A stretch of 64,000 nt of DNA from Cercis canadensis (GCA_003255065.1 QAOA01002442.1:190330-254329), one strand, 5' to 3'. Shown: positions 23,978 through 36,936, numbered from the stretch's first letter. Numbers and translations are program-made. The notes: generated from the sequence alone by a model not told the origin.

Positions 23978-24460
23978 TCACTTGTTATAGCTGCACACAC
24001 ATTCCCAATAATTACAATGACCCGTGAACGAATTCTCCTTCTCCCTGCACGTTCTAGAGCAAGGAACACTATCCACACAAACCCCTTTAAATGTTCCGCT
24101 AGGGTTTTCCAAAAAATGTCCACAGCTGTATTTGCACGAACATTCAAAGTCACGACAGTCTCCTGCCAGTGCACCCTCCGCCCCCTTGCACAGTTTATCA
24201 CAAGACCCAGCTCTAAAGCATGCCCCTTTAAACATTATGCTAGGATAATATGATGCACAATCATTTTCATGCATTATTTGTACTCCTGCACATATAGAAA
24301 TTAAGAAAAGAAAAGAAAATAAGATGATATTGACTAGTTATGATCCTCCCTGAAAACATATAAGAAAGAGAGACTTACCATTGATGGATGAAAGGAGAAG
24401 GAGAAGGAGAAGCCAAAGGAAGGCAATAAAGATGGAGGATTTAGAAACAGAAGTACTCAT
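23978..24460 (-). CDS. Two-domain defensin-like secreted peptide, gene A
   Basis: Exon 1 (24379-24460) encodes a signal peptide: MSTSVSKSS then a Leu-rich core ending SSIN-G. A 93-bp GT-AG intron follows, and exon 2 (23978-24285) completes 129 residues. Exon 2 has 14 cysteines. Domain 1 reads C-x12-C-x5-C-x3-C-x10-C-x4-C-x-C-x3-C, the full eight-cysteine plant defensin pattern. Domain 2 repeats x5-x3-x10-x4-x1 after a 14-residue linker with GTFKG, but has only six cysteines and ends CSYNK. Since defensin C1 pairs with C8, domain 2 seems to have lost that pair together, giving four plus three disulfides. Plant defensins are secreted antimicrobial or signalling peptides; the target here is unknown. 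The start is fixed by the signal peptide and by a TATA box 57 bp upstream. Frame, splice sites and all cysteines are intact. Confidence 0.9.
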
Positions 24461-24516
24461 AGTTGGCAACAGATTAGAGGCTCTTGTTTGGTGCTTAAGG
24501 TGAAGATTAGCTTAGG

Positions 24517-24524
24517 TATATATA
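24517..24524 (-). promoter_or_regulatory. TATA box of DEFL gene A
   Basis: TATATATA lies 57 bp before the ATG. The same element stands at exactly the same distance in genes B and C, which supports its use. Confidence 0.65.
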
Positions 24525-25939
24525 GCAAGAGGAAGGGCACTGCTTTCTATACTTAATCAGGTATCAGGTACAGACAATGGAGAAAAATGGTTGCAGGTGC
24601 TGCTTAGGATCTTCCTCCTAATTAAGCCTTCTTCTAGTTTCTTAGTGGGAATCTTCCTGGTACGGCTGCCGTTTGTTTCCTTGTTGTCTTTCGTATCCGC
24701 ATCATGTATCTTGTCACCTGTCCAGCAAGATGCATGCTTGTACTTTCTTAGGACCTTATCCTCTCTTTCTTACCCATATTATGCAATTCGGCAGTTGCTA
24801 GCCGCCTTTTTCTTTTGCATTTTATTCTTTTTTTTAAAAAAATAAGCAGGAATACAACATAATCACTAACTCAGCTATATATATATATATATATTTTAAT
24901 ACGAATGATTCTTCCACACTAATTTGGCGCATATTAAAAAAAACTTATAAGATCCCAATTAAAATTTAGATGGGTTAAGCTAAATCCAAGTATTCTTTGT
25001 AGAGTGTAATATAATTAAAAGTATATTCTAACATCACTAAGTTTATAAGTAGTAAAAAATGAAGCTTTTGAATTCTGGAAAAGATAATCCATTATCATGA
25101 ACAACTTCAGTTATGAGCTAAGCTCACCACCTTATGAAATACAGGCTTTACACAATATTATTTCCTTCTCAATTTACAAGATGCTTTTAGCTAAATATGA
25201 GTAAGATGGATGGTCCCAAGTTGTACTAAAATTCTTTTTCTAAATGATGTGGCGATCTAAGCCAAATTGCCATGTCATCAATTTAGTTGAAGAAAATTAC
25301 AATTGAAACTAAAAGAAAATTGTTATAACTCAAGTTCCCTTGTTTCCAATAATTGAGCTTATTTCTATATAGAGTTGTAATTGTAACATATTTTAAAATT
25401 TATTTGATAATGTGGCATTTTCAACTGCCATCATTCGTGAAGAGAATTTCAGTGCAATTTTTAGGGCATCTATTTTTTTTTTTTTTTCCTTTGAAGGGAC
25501 ATATATATCATTACTAGTATAATATAGATATAACCCATATTGGCACCATTTAGCATTAAGCATTCATTTCTATTAGCACTCATTGCACACTCGTTCTTGT
25601 TGCGCTATTTAGTATTATGCTCAGCTTTACACAAATGAAGAATTAATCAACAAATATTATCTAGCATAAATACGTGCTTACCACAGTGGTTATTTACTTG
25701 TTTAATAAATATTAGATAAAATTAATAAGAATTTAATGTTTTGGAGATTTTAATGACAAAAAGAGGCAAATGAAATTGCTTGAAATATACTTTATTATTA
25801 TTTTGTCTGTGGGAGTAGCCTATCACATCCCAAACTTTCATCCACCCTCTTTTCCAATGAGATTTATCATGAAATCTCCATTATAGAGTACTGGGTGCTC
25901 AACTACTAGAGACTAAAAAACACTTTATTAATAATATAA

Positions 25940-26667
25940 TGGCTTAATTATAATTTTGGTTCTCTTATTTTGACAAAAGTTGCAAATTTAGTCCCTCCAT
26001 CTCTTAAATGTTAAAAAATTAACAGAAATGCTGATGTGGCTGAAAAATTATTATTTTAATATGATTCTACCGAAAATACCAAAACTAACAGTCAAAAAAA
26101 AAAAAAAAAACTCATTTTCTCAATTTACAAGTTTAGATCAAGTCTTAAAAGACTCAAAATCAAAATCCTACTATTCAAAATCAAGATCTACGTCTTTGGA
26201 ACCTCCCCACAATATTTTATCTCAATCAAACAGTGAATAACTCTGGTTTGTCGGTTTGATGAAAACTGCCAGAATATAAAATCAAAGACTATGTTTTGGT
26301 ATTTTTCTAGAAGTTTTCATGAAACGGAAATCTGGAGTCATTCATCATTGGATCAACCAGAAGTTTTGTGAGGAAGTTCCAAAGATGCAGATATTGACTT
26401 TGAACGGTGGAATTTTGATTTTGAGATCTTTAAGTCTTGATCTGGACCTTTGAATTGAAAAAATGAGATTTTTTTTTCTAAGGTTAGTCTTGGTATTTTG
26501 GACCGAATCATATGAAAATAATAATTTCTTACTACCACATCAGCATTTCTGTTTATTTTTTAACGTTTGAGAAACAGAATGACCAACATTACAACTTTTG
26601 TCAAAATAAATGGGTCAAATCGTTCATTTTTAAAGAAATGAGGCCTAATCATTCACTTTAGGCCTAC
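25940..26667. mobile_element. Foldback element with long inverted arms, copy A
   Basis: The left arm (GACAAAAGTTGCAAATTTAG, AACAGAAATGCTGATGTGG, ATGATTC, AAAATACCAAAACTAAC) returns as its reverse complement in the right arm at about 26465-26610. Arms of about 300 bp are roughly 80% identical and enclose a short centre. The same element occurs in block B (32202-32932) and, altered, in the unit of gene C. It is probably a Mutator-type MITE; the exact ends and target duplication were not resolved. Confidence 0.6.
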
Positions 26668-27635
26668 AACATGTATACATGATTTCTACAACATGTAGAA
26701 CAAACAAGTAGCTATAGAAAATATAGCAACAACTTTATCGTGGGAACACAAAATGGCCTTGTGGTTGGAGTCCAGAGTTTTGGTTGTTCCATATGAACAC
26801 AATAGGTAGTATTGCATTATAATTGATTTCCTCATAGCTGTTTGCCACATATTTGTGATATATTTTTGAAGCTCTGGTGATTGAGATCTTCAGAAATTTG
26901 ATTCTTCAATCATTATAAGTACTTTCTCTTAGCAAATAAAGTATACAAGATAGGTTCACAATGCTATTTTGTTCATTTAGCATTGCCGGGCATTGCTTCT
27001 AGAGGTTGCCATAAATTGGCAAATGTAACGTTCAATGAAATTAGCCATTGACTCTTTACCATTATTTGGTGAACTTACACGCATTTTGGTCATTCTTTGA
27101 AAGATTAGCCAATTCATTTGTCTTGCAAGATATTTTTTTCTTCTCTTAAATGCTTTCGGCCAAATGTACTGGTATCATAAAGTTTTATTTTTGTCTCTTT
27201 TTTTTTTTCTTGAATGTATGTATAGCGAAATCATTTTATTTTATTGTCTTTTCTTACTTCTATTGCTACTATATCATTTCACATAAGAATAGGAATTTTA
27301 TTTAATTTTTATTATATTTAAATTATTAAATATCTCTTTCCATGTAGTGAGTGTACATGATGTATTGTTTATATTGAACTGTAACTTTTACAATGCAGAA
27401 ATCGATTAACAGCGTTAAATCTTTCAAAACCTCGAGTGTAAGATGTATTGCAATGAACATATTGCTTATTTGCGAACGTATGGAAAGAGTTGATTGCTGC
27501 CATTGCAGCAACCAAATTTTGTTCCTAGAAAGGGACTTGTTAGTAAAATACACATACACTTTATTGGTTAATTTGCACCACCTGTAGAACTAAAACTAAA
27601 TAATAGCAATTTTTGAAACAAGAGTTTAATTTTTG

Positions 27636-27820
27636 GAACACAAAGTGGGAAGGTAGTGTTGGTTTCACTCCTCACAGTTATAAGATGATACTAACTTGTT
27701 AATTATGATCCTCCTCGAAAAATAGAGAAGAAGGAGAGACTTACCATTGACGGAGTAAAGGTGAAGGAGAAGCTATAGAAAAGCAATGAAAATGGAGGAT
27801 TTAGAAACAGAAGTAGCCAT
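27636..27820 (-). pseudogene. DEFL relic 1 (signal exon with stop; mature exon deleted)
   Basis: Exon 1 (27745-27820) still has its ATG and GT donor and reads MATSVSKSSIFIAFL, then TAG where the intact genes have the Trp codon TGG. Only about 45 bp of the 3' end of exon 2 remain (27636-27680, AACACAAAGTGGGAAGG to TTTCACTCC). Everything coding for cysteines is deleted. The TATA-like GTATATACAG and the promoter homology persist upstream. Confidence 0.85.
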
Positions 27821-29637
27821 AGTTGGCTAGATATTAGAGGCTGTTGTTTGGGGCATAAGGTGAAGATTAGCTTAGGTATATACAGCAAGAGCAAAGGCAC
27901 TGCTTTCAATACTTAATAAGCTATAGACATTGGAAAAATGGTTGCAGTTGCTGCTTTTTATTTGCTTACTTTCTTTCATATCAGCATCATTGTTCAGCAG
28001 TATACTTGTACATGCTGGTGTACTTTCTTAGGTCCTTGTCCTTTCTTTCATACCCGTATTATGTTGTTCAGCTGTTGCTAGCCGTTTCTTCTTTTGTTTT
28101 TTTGTTTTTGTTTTTTTATTTTTATAAAAAGAAGGACCTAAAATATTCACTAACTCAGCAATATATTTTTATAATTTTTAATGAAAGTGATTCTTAGACA
28201 CTAATTTAGCTCGTATTAAACAAACTTACATGAGCCCAGTTAAAGTTTAGATGGGTTATGTTAAATCCAAATATTATTTGTAGCGTGTAATAAAAGTTAT
28301 AGTATATTATAACTAATAAAAACCAAGCTTGTGAATTCTCAAAATGATAAATCCCTTATCATAAACAATTTCAGTTATGTGCTAAGTTCACCACCTTATG
28401 GAATACAAGCATTGCACTAAATTATTTCCTTTTTCTATTTACTGGATGCTTTTAGCTAAATATGAGTAACGATGGATGATCCCAAATTGTACTAAAATTC
28501 TAGTTCTAAATGATGTGGAGATCTAAGGCAAACTGCCATGTCATCAATTTATTTTAATAAAATTAAAATTGAAACAAAAAAAAATTCTACTNGCAATTGT
28601 GAAGAAGTTGTTCAAAAAGTTTGTCTATACACAACACTCTCAGCCTTACTAAACTTTTGGATTTTCCAATTCTCTGTCACCTGCAGAGGATGAGAAGGAA
28701 ATAAACATGCAGAAATATTTTCCTGCCTTTTTTTGAAAAAATAAAATTTATATTTAATGTCCTTAATTATATAGCTGATTTGGAAATTCTCAATATTTTA
28801 CGTACAGGTCTAAATTTCTAACTTCCGTTTCCTTCTCATGGAATACAAGTATTGTACTTGTTCATGATCATAACGTATTATTATTGTTTCTTCCCTTCTG
28901 CTACTGGAAGCATGGTTTTAGTTAATTAATAGTCTAAAGAACCTTTGGCACTATTCAGTCTTAATTAACTTAAGCATCACTTTTAGTTTTAGCTAAATAT
29001 GAGTAACAACGGATGATTCCAAATTGTCCTAAAATTCTGTTCAAGATTATGTGGTGATCTGAGCCAAATTGCCATGTCATCAATTTAGTTGAAAAAAATT
29101 ACAATTGAAACTAAAACAAAAAATTCTATTATAACTCAAGTTCCCTTTGTTGCTTATTTCTTTTTAGATTTGTAATTGTAACATATTTTTTAATTTATTT
29201 GTTGATGTGGCATTTGCAACTGCCATATCATTGGGACAATAATTTCAGTGCAATTTTTGGGGCATCTATATCCTCTCTTTTTTTCTTTTTTCTTTTTTTG
29301 TGCTCTGAAGAGGGCATCTATATCATTACTAGTAAAATATAGATATAAGCAATATTGGCACCATTTAGCATTAAGCAATCCTTTCTATTAACCCAAATGA
29401 AAGTAAATATTGTGAGATTTATTTCAATGTACATATTGCTCATTTGCGAATGTATGGTAGGAGTTGGCTGCTACAATTGCAGCAGCCAAATTTTGTTCGT
29501 AGATGGGGACGTGTAAAAATACACATACACTTTATTTGTTAATTTGTACAACATGTAGAACTAAAAGTAAATAGCAGCAATCTTTCGAAAATACAACTTA
29601 ATTTTGGGAACACAAAGTGGGGAGGCAGTGTGGAGTT

Positions 29638-30114
29638 TCACTTATTATAGCTGCAATAACATGCCAAATAACTACAACGACCCGTGAACGAATTCTCCTT
29701 CGCCCTGCACGTTCTAGAGCAATCAACACTATTCACACAAGGCCCTTTAAATGTTCCGCTAGCCTGTTCCAAAAAATGTGTACAGCTGTATTTGCACTCA
29801 CATTTAAATACATTACACTCTCCTTCCAGTGCACCCTCCGCCCCCTTGCACAGTTTATCACAAGCCTCAAGGAAATAGCATGCCCCTTTAAACATGGTGC
29901 TAGGATACTTTTCTGTACAATCATTTACATGCATTATTTGTACTCATGCACATATAGAAATTAAGAAAAGAAAAGAAAATAAGATGATATTGACTAGTTA
30001 TGATCCTCCCCGAAAACATATAAGAAAGAGAGACTTACCATTGATGGATGAAAGGAGAAGGAGAAGCCAAAGGAAGGCAATAAAGATGGAGGATTTAGAA
30101 ACAGAAGTACTCAT
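29638..30114 (-). CDS. Two-domain defensin-like secreted peptide, gene B
   Basis: It has the same architecture as gene A: signal exon 30039-30114 (two leucine codons shorter) and a mature exon with all 14 cysteines at identical spacing. The usual acceptor CAG has become CAT here, but the ancestral site was the tandem CAGGAG, so the next AG gives an exon 2 of 29638-29942 that keeps frame and removes one glycine codon at the signal/mature border. The predicted protein is 126 residues. It differs from A at 28 of about 100 mature positions, with charge changes between cysteines 1-3 and 5-7, while intron and signal exon are nearly identical. A solo LTR lies 8 bp upstream of its TATA box. The gene could therefore be coding-competent but differently regulated, or silenced. 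Confidence 0.85.
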
Positions 30115-30170
30115 AGTTGGCTAGAGATTAGAGGCTCTTGTTTGGTGCTTAAGGTGAAGATTAGCTTAGG

Positions 30171-30178
30171 TATATATA
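30171..30178 (-). promoter_or_regulatory. TATA box of DEFL gene B
   Basis: TATATATA lies 57 bp before the ATG, as in genes A and C. The sequence upstream of it is broken by an LTR insertion at 30187. Confidence 0.6.
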
Positions 30179-30186
30179 GCAGGAGG

Positions 30187-30792
30187 TGTTGAAATAGTTT
30201 GTAAATATGTTAATAATTAACCAAGTCCCACATTGGTTAACTTAGAGTATGTAAAAGACTTTATAAATGCAAACTAAAGTTATAAAGTAACTTTAGTTAA
30301 ATGGGCACAAGCCCATTTGACAAGCCCAAATAGCCTAGCAAGACAAAGTCCATTAATGGCCTTGATCGATTTGACAAATATTTTAATATTGGTTTTAATA
30401 TCTGGACCGGACCGGGTCGGGTCGGTTTGACCCGATTCGGATGGTAGTTAATTAAATTAACAGGTTCAGATGAATAAACTCGAATAGACAATTGTGTCTG
30501 TTTTGAACAGACTGTTGTGACTATTCCGAACAGACAATTGTGACTATTCCGAATAGACAATTATGTCTGTTAATTTCTGACCAATTATATTTGTTCATTC
30601 GTGTCTTTTCAACTCTATAAAAGGGAACACCCTAATGCATTAGAATTCACTTTTCCATTGAGAGTTTTTGAGGGCTTTGTTGTATCCTGGGGTAACTTGC
30701 TTTTATAGAGAAGCAATATTACACTCAAGACAGTGTAATTGTTCACGCCTCAAAGCCAACCTAGTTAGTCTCCATTATCATTTTTCCTAATA
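30187..30792 (+). mobile_element. Solo LTR (606 bp) in the promoter of DEFL gene B
   Basis: The insert starts TGTTGAAATAG and ends TTTTTCCTAATA, flanked by a perfect 5-bp duplication GGAGG (30182-30186 and 30793-30797). Blocks A and C have the uninterrupted sequence at this point. A TATA box (TATAAAAG, 30616-30623) on the plus strand marks an LTR promoter pointing away from gene B. Inside are a hairpin near 30275-30300 and imperfect repeats with GACAATTGTG near 30485-30570. No internal retroelement sequence is present, so this is a recombined solo LTR (or an LTR-only derivative). The terminal TA instead of CA is unusual. Confidence 0.82.
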
Positions 30793-31131
30793 GGAGGAAG
30801 GGCACTGGTTTCGATACTTGATCAGCTACAGACATTGGAGAAAAATGGTTGCAGGTGCTGCTTAGGATCTTCCTCCTAATTAAGCCTTCTTCTAGTTTCT
30901 TGGTGGGAATCTTCCTGGTACGGCTGCCGTTTGTTTTCTTGTTGTCTTTCGTATCCGCATCATGCATCTTGTCACCTGTCCAGCAAGATGCATGCTTGTA
31001 CTTTCTTAGGACCTTATCCTCTCTTTCTTACCCATATTATGCAATTCGGCAGTTGCTAGCCGCCTTTTTCTTTTGCATTTTATTCTTTTTTTTAAAAAAA
31101 TAAGCAGGAATACAACATAATCGCTAACTCA

Positions 31132-31191
<60 letters not shown>

Positions 31192-32201
31192 GGCGTATAT
31201 TAAAAAAACTTATAAGATCCCAATTCAAATTTAGATGGGTTAAGCTAAATCCAAGTATTCTATGTAGAGTGTAATATAATTAATAGTATATTCTAACATC
31301 ACTCAGTTTATAACTAGTAAAAACCGAAGCTTTTGAATTCTGGAAAAGATAATCCATTATCATGAACAACTTCAGTTATGAGCTAAGCTCACCACCTTAT
31401 GAAATACAGGCTTTTATACAATATTATTTCCTTCTCAGTTTACAAGATGCTTTTAGCTAAATATGAGTAGTGATGGATGGTCCCAAGTTGTACTAAAATT
31501 CTTTTTCTAAATGATGTGGCGATCTAAGCCAAATTGCCATGTCATCAATTTAGTTGAAGAAAATTACAATTGAAACTAAAAGAAAATTGTTATAACTCAA
31601 GTTCCCTTGTTTCCAATAATTGAGCTTATTTCTATATAGAGTTGTAATTGTAACATATTTTATAATTTATTTGATAATGTGGCATTTTCAACTGCCATCA
31701 TTCGTGATAAGAATTTCAGTGCAATTTTTAGGGCATCTATTTTTTTTTCCCTTTGAAGGGACATCGATATCATAACTAGTATAATATAGATATACCCCAT
31801 ATTGGCACCATTTAGCATTAAGCTTTCATTTCTATTAGCACTCATTGCACACTCGTTCTTGTTGCGCTATTTAGTATTATGCTCAGCTTTCCACAAATGA
31901 AGAATTAATCAACAAGTATTATCTAGCATAAATACGTGCTTACCACAGTGTTTATTTACTTGTTTAATAAATATTAGTTAAAATTAATAAGAATTTAATG
32001 TTTTGGAGATTTTAATGACAAAAAGAGGCAAATGAAATTGCTTGAAATATACTTTATTATTATTTTGTCTGCGGGAGTAGCCTATCACATCCCAAACTTT
32101 CATCCACCCTCTTTTCCAATGAGATTTATCATGAAATCTCCATTATAGAGTAATGGGTGCTCAACTAATAGAGACTAAAAAACACTTTATTAATAATATA
32201 A

Positions 32202-32932
32202 TGGGTTAATTATAATTTTGGTTCTCCTATTTTGACAAAAGTTGCAAATTTAGTCCCTCCATCTCTTAAATGTTAAAAAATAAACGGAAATGCTGATGTG
32301 GCTGAAAAATTATTATTTTAATATGATTCTACCCAAAATACCAAAACTAACATTCAAAAAACAAAAAAAAAAACTCATTTTCTCAATTTACAAGTTTAGA
32401 TCAAGTCTTAAAGGACTCAAAATCAAAATCCTACTATTCAAAATCAAGATCTACATCTTTGGAACCTCCCCACAATATTTTATCTCGATCAAATAGTGAA
32501 TAACTCTGGTTTGTCAGTTTGATGAAAACTGCCAGAATATAAAATCAAAGACTATGTTTTGGTATTTTTCTAGCGGTTTTCATGAAACGGAAATCCAGAG
32601 TCATTCATCATTGGATCGACCTGAAGTTTTGTGAGGAAGTTCCAAAGATGCAGATATTGACTTTGAACGGTAAAATTTTGATTTTGAGACCTTTAAGTCT
32701 TCATCTAGACTGTGAATTGAAAAAATGAGATATTTTTTTCTAAGGTTAGTCTTGGTATTTTGGACTGAATCATATGAAAATAATAATTTCTTACTACCAC
32801 ATCAGCATTTCTGTTTATTTTTTAATGTTTGAGAAACATAATGACCAAACTTACAACTTTTGTCAAAATAAAAGGGTCAAATCGTTCATTTTTAAAGAAA
32901 TGAGGCCTAATCGTTCACTTTAGGCCTACAAC
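32202..32932. mobile_element. Foldback element with long inverted arms, copy B
   Basis: This is the block B counterpart of 25940-26667, a few percent diverged and with the same arms. It was duplicated with the block rather than inserted independently. Confidence 0.6.
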
Positions 32933-33871
32933 ATGTAGAACAAACAAGTAGCTACAGAAAATATAGGAACAACTTTATCGTGGGAACGCAAAATGGCCTT
33001 GTGGTTGGAGTCCAGAGTTTTGGTTGTTCCATATGAACACAATAGGTAGTATTACATTATAATTGATTTCCTCATAGCTGTTTGCCACATATTTGTGATA
33101 TATTTTTGAAGCTCTGGTGATTGAGATCTTCAGAAATTTGATTCTTCAATCATTACAAGTACTTTCTCTTAGCAAATAAGGTATACTAGATAGCTTCGCA
33201 ATGCTATTTTGTTCATTTAGCATTGCTGGGCATTGCTTCTAGAGGTTGCCATAAATTGGCAAATGTAACGTTCAATGAAATTAGCCATTGACTCTTTACC
33301 ATTATTTGGTGAACTTACACGCATTTTGGTCATTCTTTGAAAGATTAGCCAATTCATTTGTCTTGCAAGATATTTTTTTCTTCTCTTAAATTCTTTCGGC
33401 CAAATGTGGTATCATAAAGTTTTATTTTTGTCTTTTTTTTTCTTCTTGAATGTATGTATAGTGAAATCATTTTATTTTATTGTCTTTTCTTACTTCTATT
33501 GCTACTATATCATTTCACATAAGAATAGGAATTTTATTTAATTTTTATTATATTTAAATTATTAAATATCTCTTTCCATGTAGTGAGTGTACATGATGTA
33601 TTGTTTATATTGAACTGTAACTTTTACAATGCAGAAATCGATTAACAGCGTTAAATCTTTCGAAACCTCGAGTGTAAGATGTATTGCAATGAACATATTG
33701 CTTATTTGCGAACGTATGGAAAGAGTTGGTTGCTGCCATTGCAGCAACCAAAATTTGTTCCTAGAAAGGGACTTGTTATTAAAATACACATACACTTTAT
33801 TGGTTAATTTGCAGCACCTGTAGAACTAAAACTAAATAATAGCAATTTTTGAAACAAGAGTTTAATTTTTG

Positions 33872-34055
33872 GAACACAAAGTGGGAAGGAGTGTTGGTTT
33901 CACTCCTCACAGTTATAAGATGATACTAACTTGTTAATTATGATCCTCCTCGAAAAATAGAGAAGAAGGAGGGACTTACCATTGATGGAGTAAAGGTGAA
34001 GGAGAAGCTATAGAAAAGCAATGAAAATGGAGGATCTAGAAACAGAAGTAGCCAT
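33872..34055 (-). pseudogene. DEFL relic 2
   Basis: This is the counterpart of relic 1 in block B. Signal exon 33980-34055 has the same TAG in place of Trp, and the mature exon is reduced to its 3' edge. The shared lesions show that the relic was already dead when the block was duplicated. Confidence 0.84.
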
Positions 34056-34824
34056 AGTTGGCTAGATATTAGAGGCTGTTGTTTGGGGCATAAGGTGAAG
34101 ATTAGCTTAGGTATATACAGCAAGAGCAAAGGCACTGCTTTCAATACTTAATAAGCTATAGACATTGGAAAAATGGTTGCAGTTGCTGCTTTTTATTTGC
34201 TTACTTTCTTTCATATCAGCATCATTGTTCAGCAGTATACTTGTACATGCTGGTGTACTTTCTTAGGTCCTTGTCCTTTCTTTCATACCCGTATTATGTT
34301 GTTCAGCTGTTGCTAGCCGTTTCTTCTTTTGTTTTTTTGTTTTTGTTTTTTTATTTTTATAAAAAGAAGGACCTAAAATATTCACTAACTCAGCAATATA
34401 TTTTTATAATTTTTAATGAAAGTGATTCTTAGACACTAATTTAGCTCGTATTAAACAAACTTACATGAGCCCAGTTAAAGTTTAGATGGGTTATGTTAAA
34501 TCCAAATATTATTTGTAGCGTGTAATAAAAGTTATAGTATATTATAACTAATAAAAACCAAGCTTGTGAATTCTCAAAATGATAAATCCCTTATCATAAA
34601 CAATTTCAGTTATGTGCTAAGTTCACCACCTTATGGAATACAAGCATTGCACTAAATTATTTCCTTTTTCTATTTACTGGTTGCTTTTAGCTAAATATGA
34701 GTAACGATGGATGATCCCAAATTGTACTAAAATTCTAGTTCTAAATGATGTGGAGATCTAAGGCAAACTGCCATGTCATCAATTTATTTTAATAAAATTA
34801 AAATTGAAACAAAAAAAAATTCTA

Positions 34825-36254
<1,430 letters not shown>

Positions 36255-36936
36255 TGATAAGTCAATTTTATACCGCTTATCTTGTATTAATCTCGCTTGA
36301 CTTTTGTTCATTCTTGAGTGTCTTAGGGTAGATTGTCACAAATATTGATTCCTTATGTAGGTTTGCATTTTGGAAGACCTAGGAAGCCGTTTCGGTGAGT
36401 TCGGTGTGAGAAAGGCTAAATTCGTGCACTTTGGAATTGGAGGCAAAGACTTAGGCACTGTAGCCCCCAATCCCAAGGCTCCAACACAACAATTGAGTTG
36501 AAAATCGAGTTTGTATAGGGAGTTGGGTGCCGCAACACCCTGACCCTAGCGCCATAGCGCCCTGGAAGGTGAAAATGCATTGGATGGAAGCGACTAGGGC
36601 TCTGCAGCGCCCTATCAGGAGGTTGTAGCACCCTCAAGGCAGAGAATTAGAGGTTGCAGTGCCCAAATCTAAGGTTGCAGCCCCCCGAGGTCAACTCATG
36701 ATTTGACTTCTAAGAGTCCAAATTTCATTAGGATTCCTATTTTATTTTAATTCCTTTTTTTTTAAACTTCCTAGGACCCATAAATAGAACTTTTAAATAC
36801 TAAATTAGGGTTACACACATTTTTACACAAGAGGCAAGAAGATAAGAGAGATCAAGCTTGAAGATTTGGTGTTTTCGTCATTGAATCGTCATCTACAAGA
36901 GTTTATTTCTTCATCTTTCTTGTGATTTATGTTTAA
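36255..36936 (+). repeat. Truncated LTR of Athila-like element (left end)
   Basis: It begins TGATAAGTC and follows the complete LTR at 45838 for about half its length, including the GC-rich repeat zone and a decayed TATA box (CCATAAATAG near 36779). It then switches abruptly to integrase coding sequence in a TTTAATTGTG context. The right half of the LTR, primer site, gag, protease, RT and most of integrase are missing. Confidence 0.82.

Larger units (their letters stand above)
22763..28591. repeat. DEFL-cluster block A (units 1 and 2)
   Basis: From about 24300 to 28591 this block matches 29950-34824 of block B almost base for base (offset about 6.24-6.26 kb). Within the block there are two units. 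Unit 1 has cytochrome c exons and DEFL gene A. Unit 2 (about 26850-28591) repeats the cytochrome c 3' flank and carries only a DEFL relic. The stretches 24861-25940 and 26670-27630 hold no gene. A short AT run lies at 24872-24893. The block ends at an N (28592). Confidence 0.85.
28593..34824. repeat. DEFL-cluster block B (units 3 and 4)
   Basis: This is the second copy of block A, starting just after the N at 28592. The left part (28593-29400) is not the same as block A: it lacks the cytochrome c exons and resembles units at 48100 and 51840. From about 29950 it is nearly identical to block A, apart from the solo LTR in the gene B promoter and a longer (AT)n run at 31138-31187. 31190-32200 and 32935-33860 show no gene. 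Confidence 0.83.

Noticed and set aside
23957-24253. Open frames on the plus strand opposite DEFL exon 2 (also near 29617 and 53426)
   Set aside because: They are antisense shadows of the cysteine-rich exon, with no family match and no own promoter.
24591-24845. Hydrophobic 84-codon open frame on plus, repeated at 30849 and 54089
   Set aside because: It lies in the upstream flank of each DEFL gene and is conserved only as far as the duplicated DNA is. The third copy has a shifted end, and the relic units have only partial versions. I see no sign of coding selection.
28593-28760. Segment ending in GAGGATGAGAAGGAAATAAAC, repeated near 22950, 48200 and 51940, as a cytochrome c first exon
   Set aside because: The translation has no CxxCH or N-terminal cytochrome c features in any frame.
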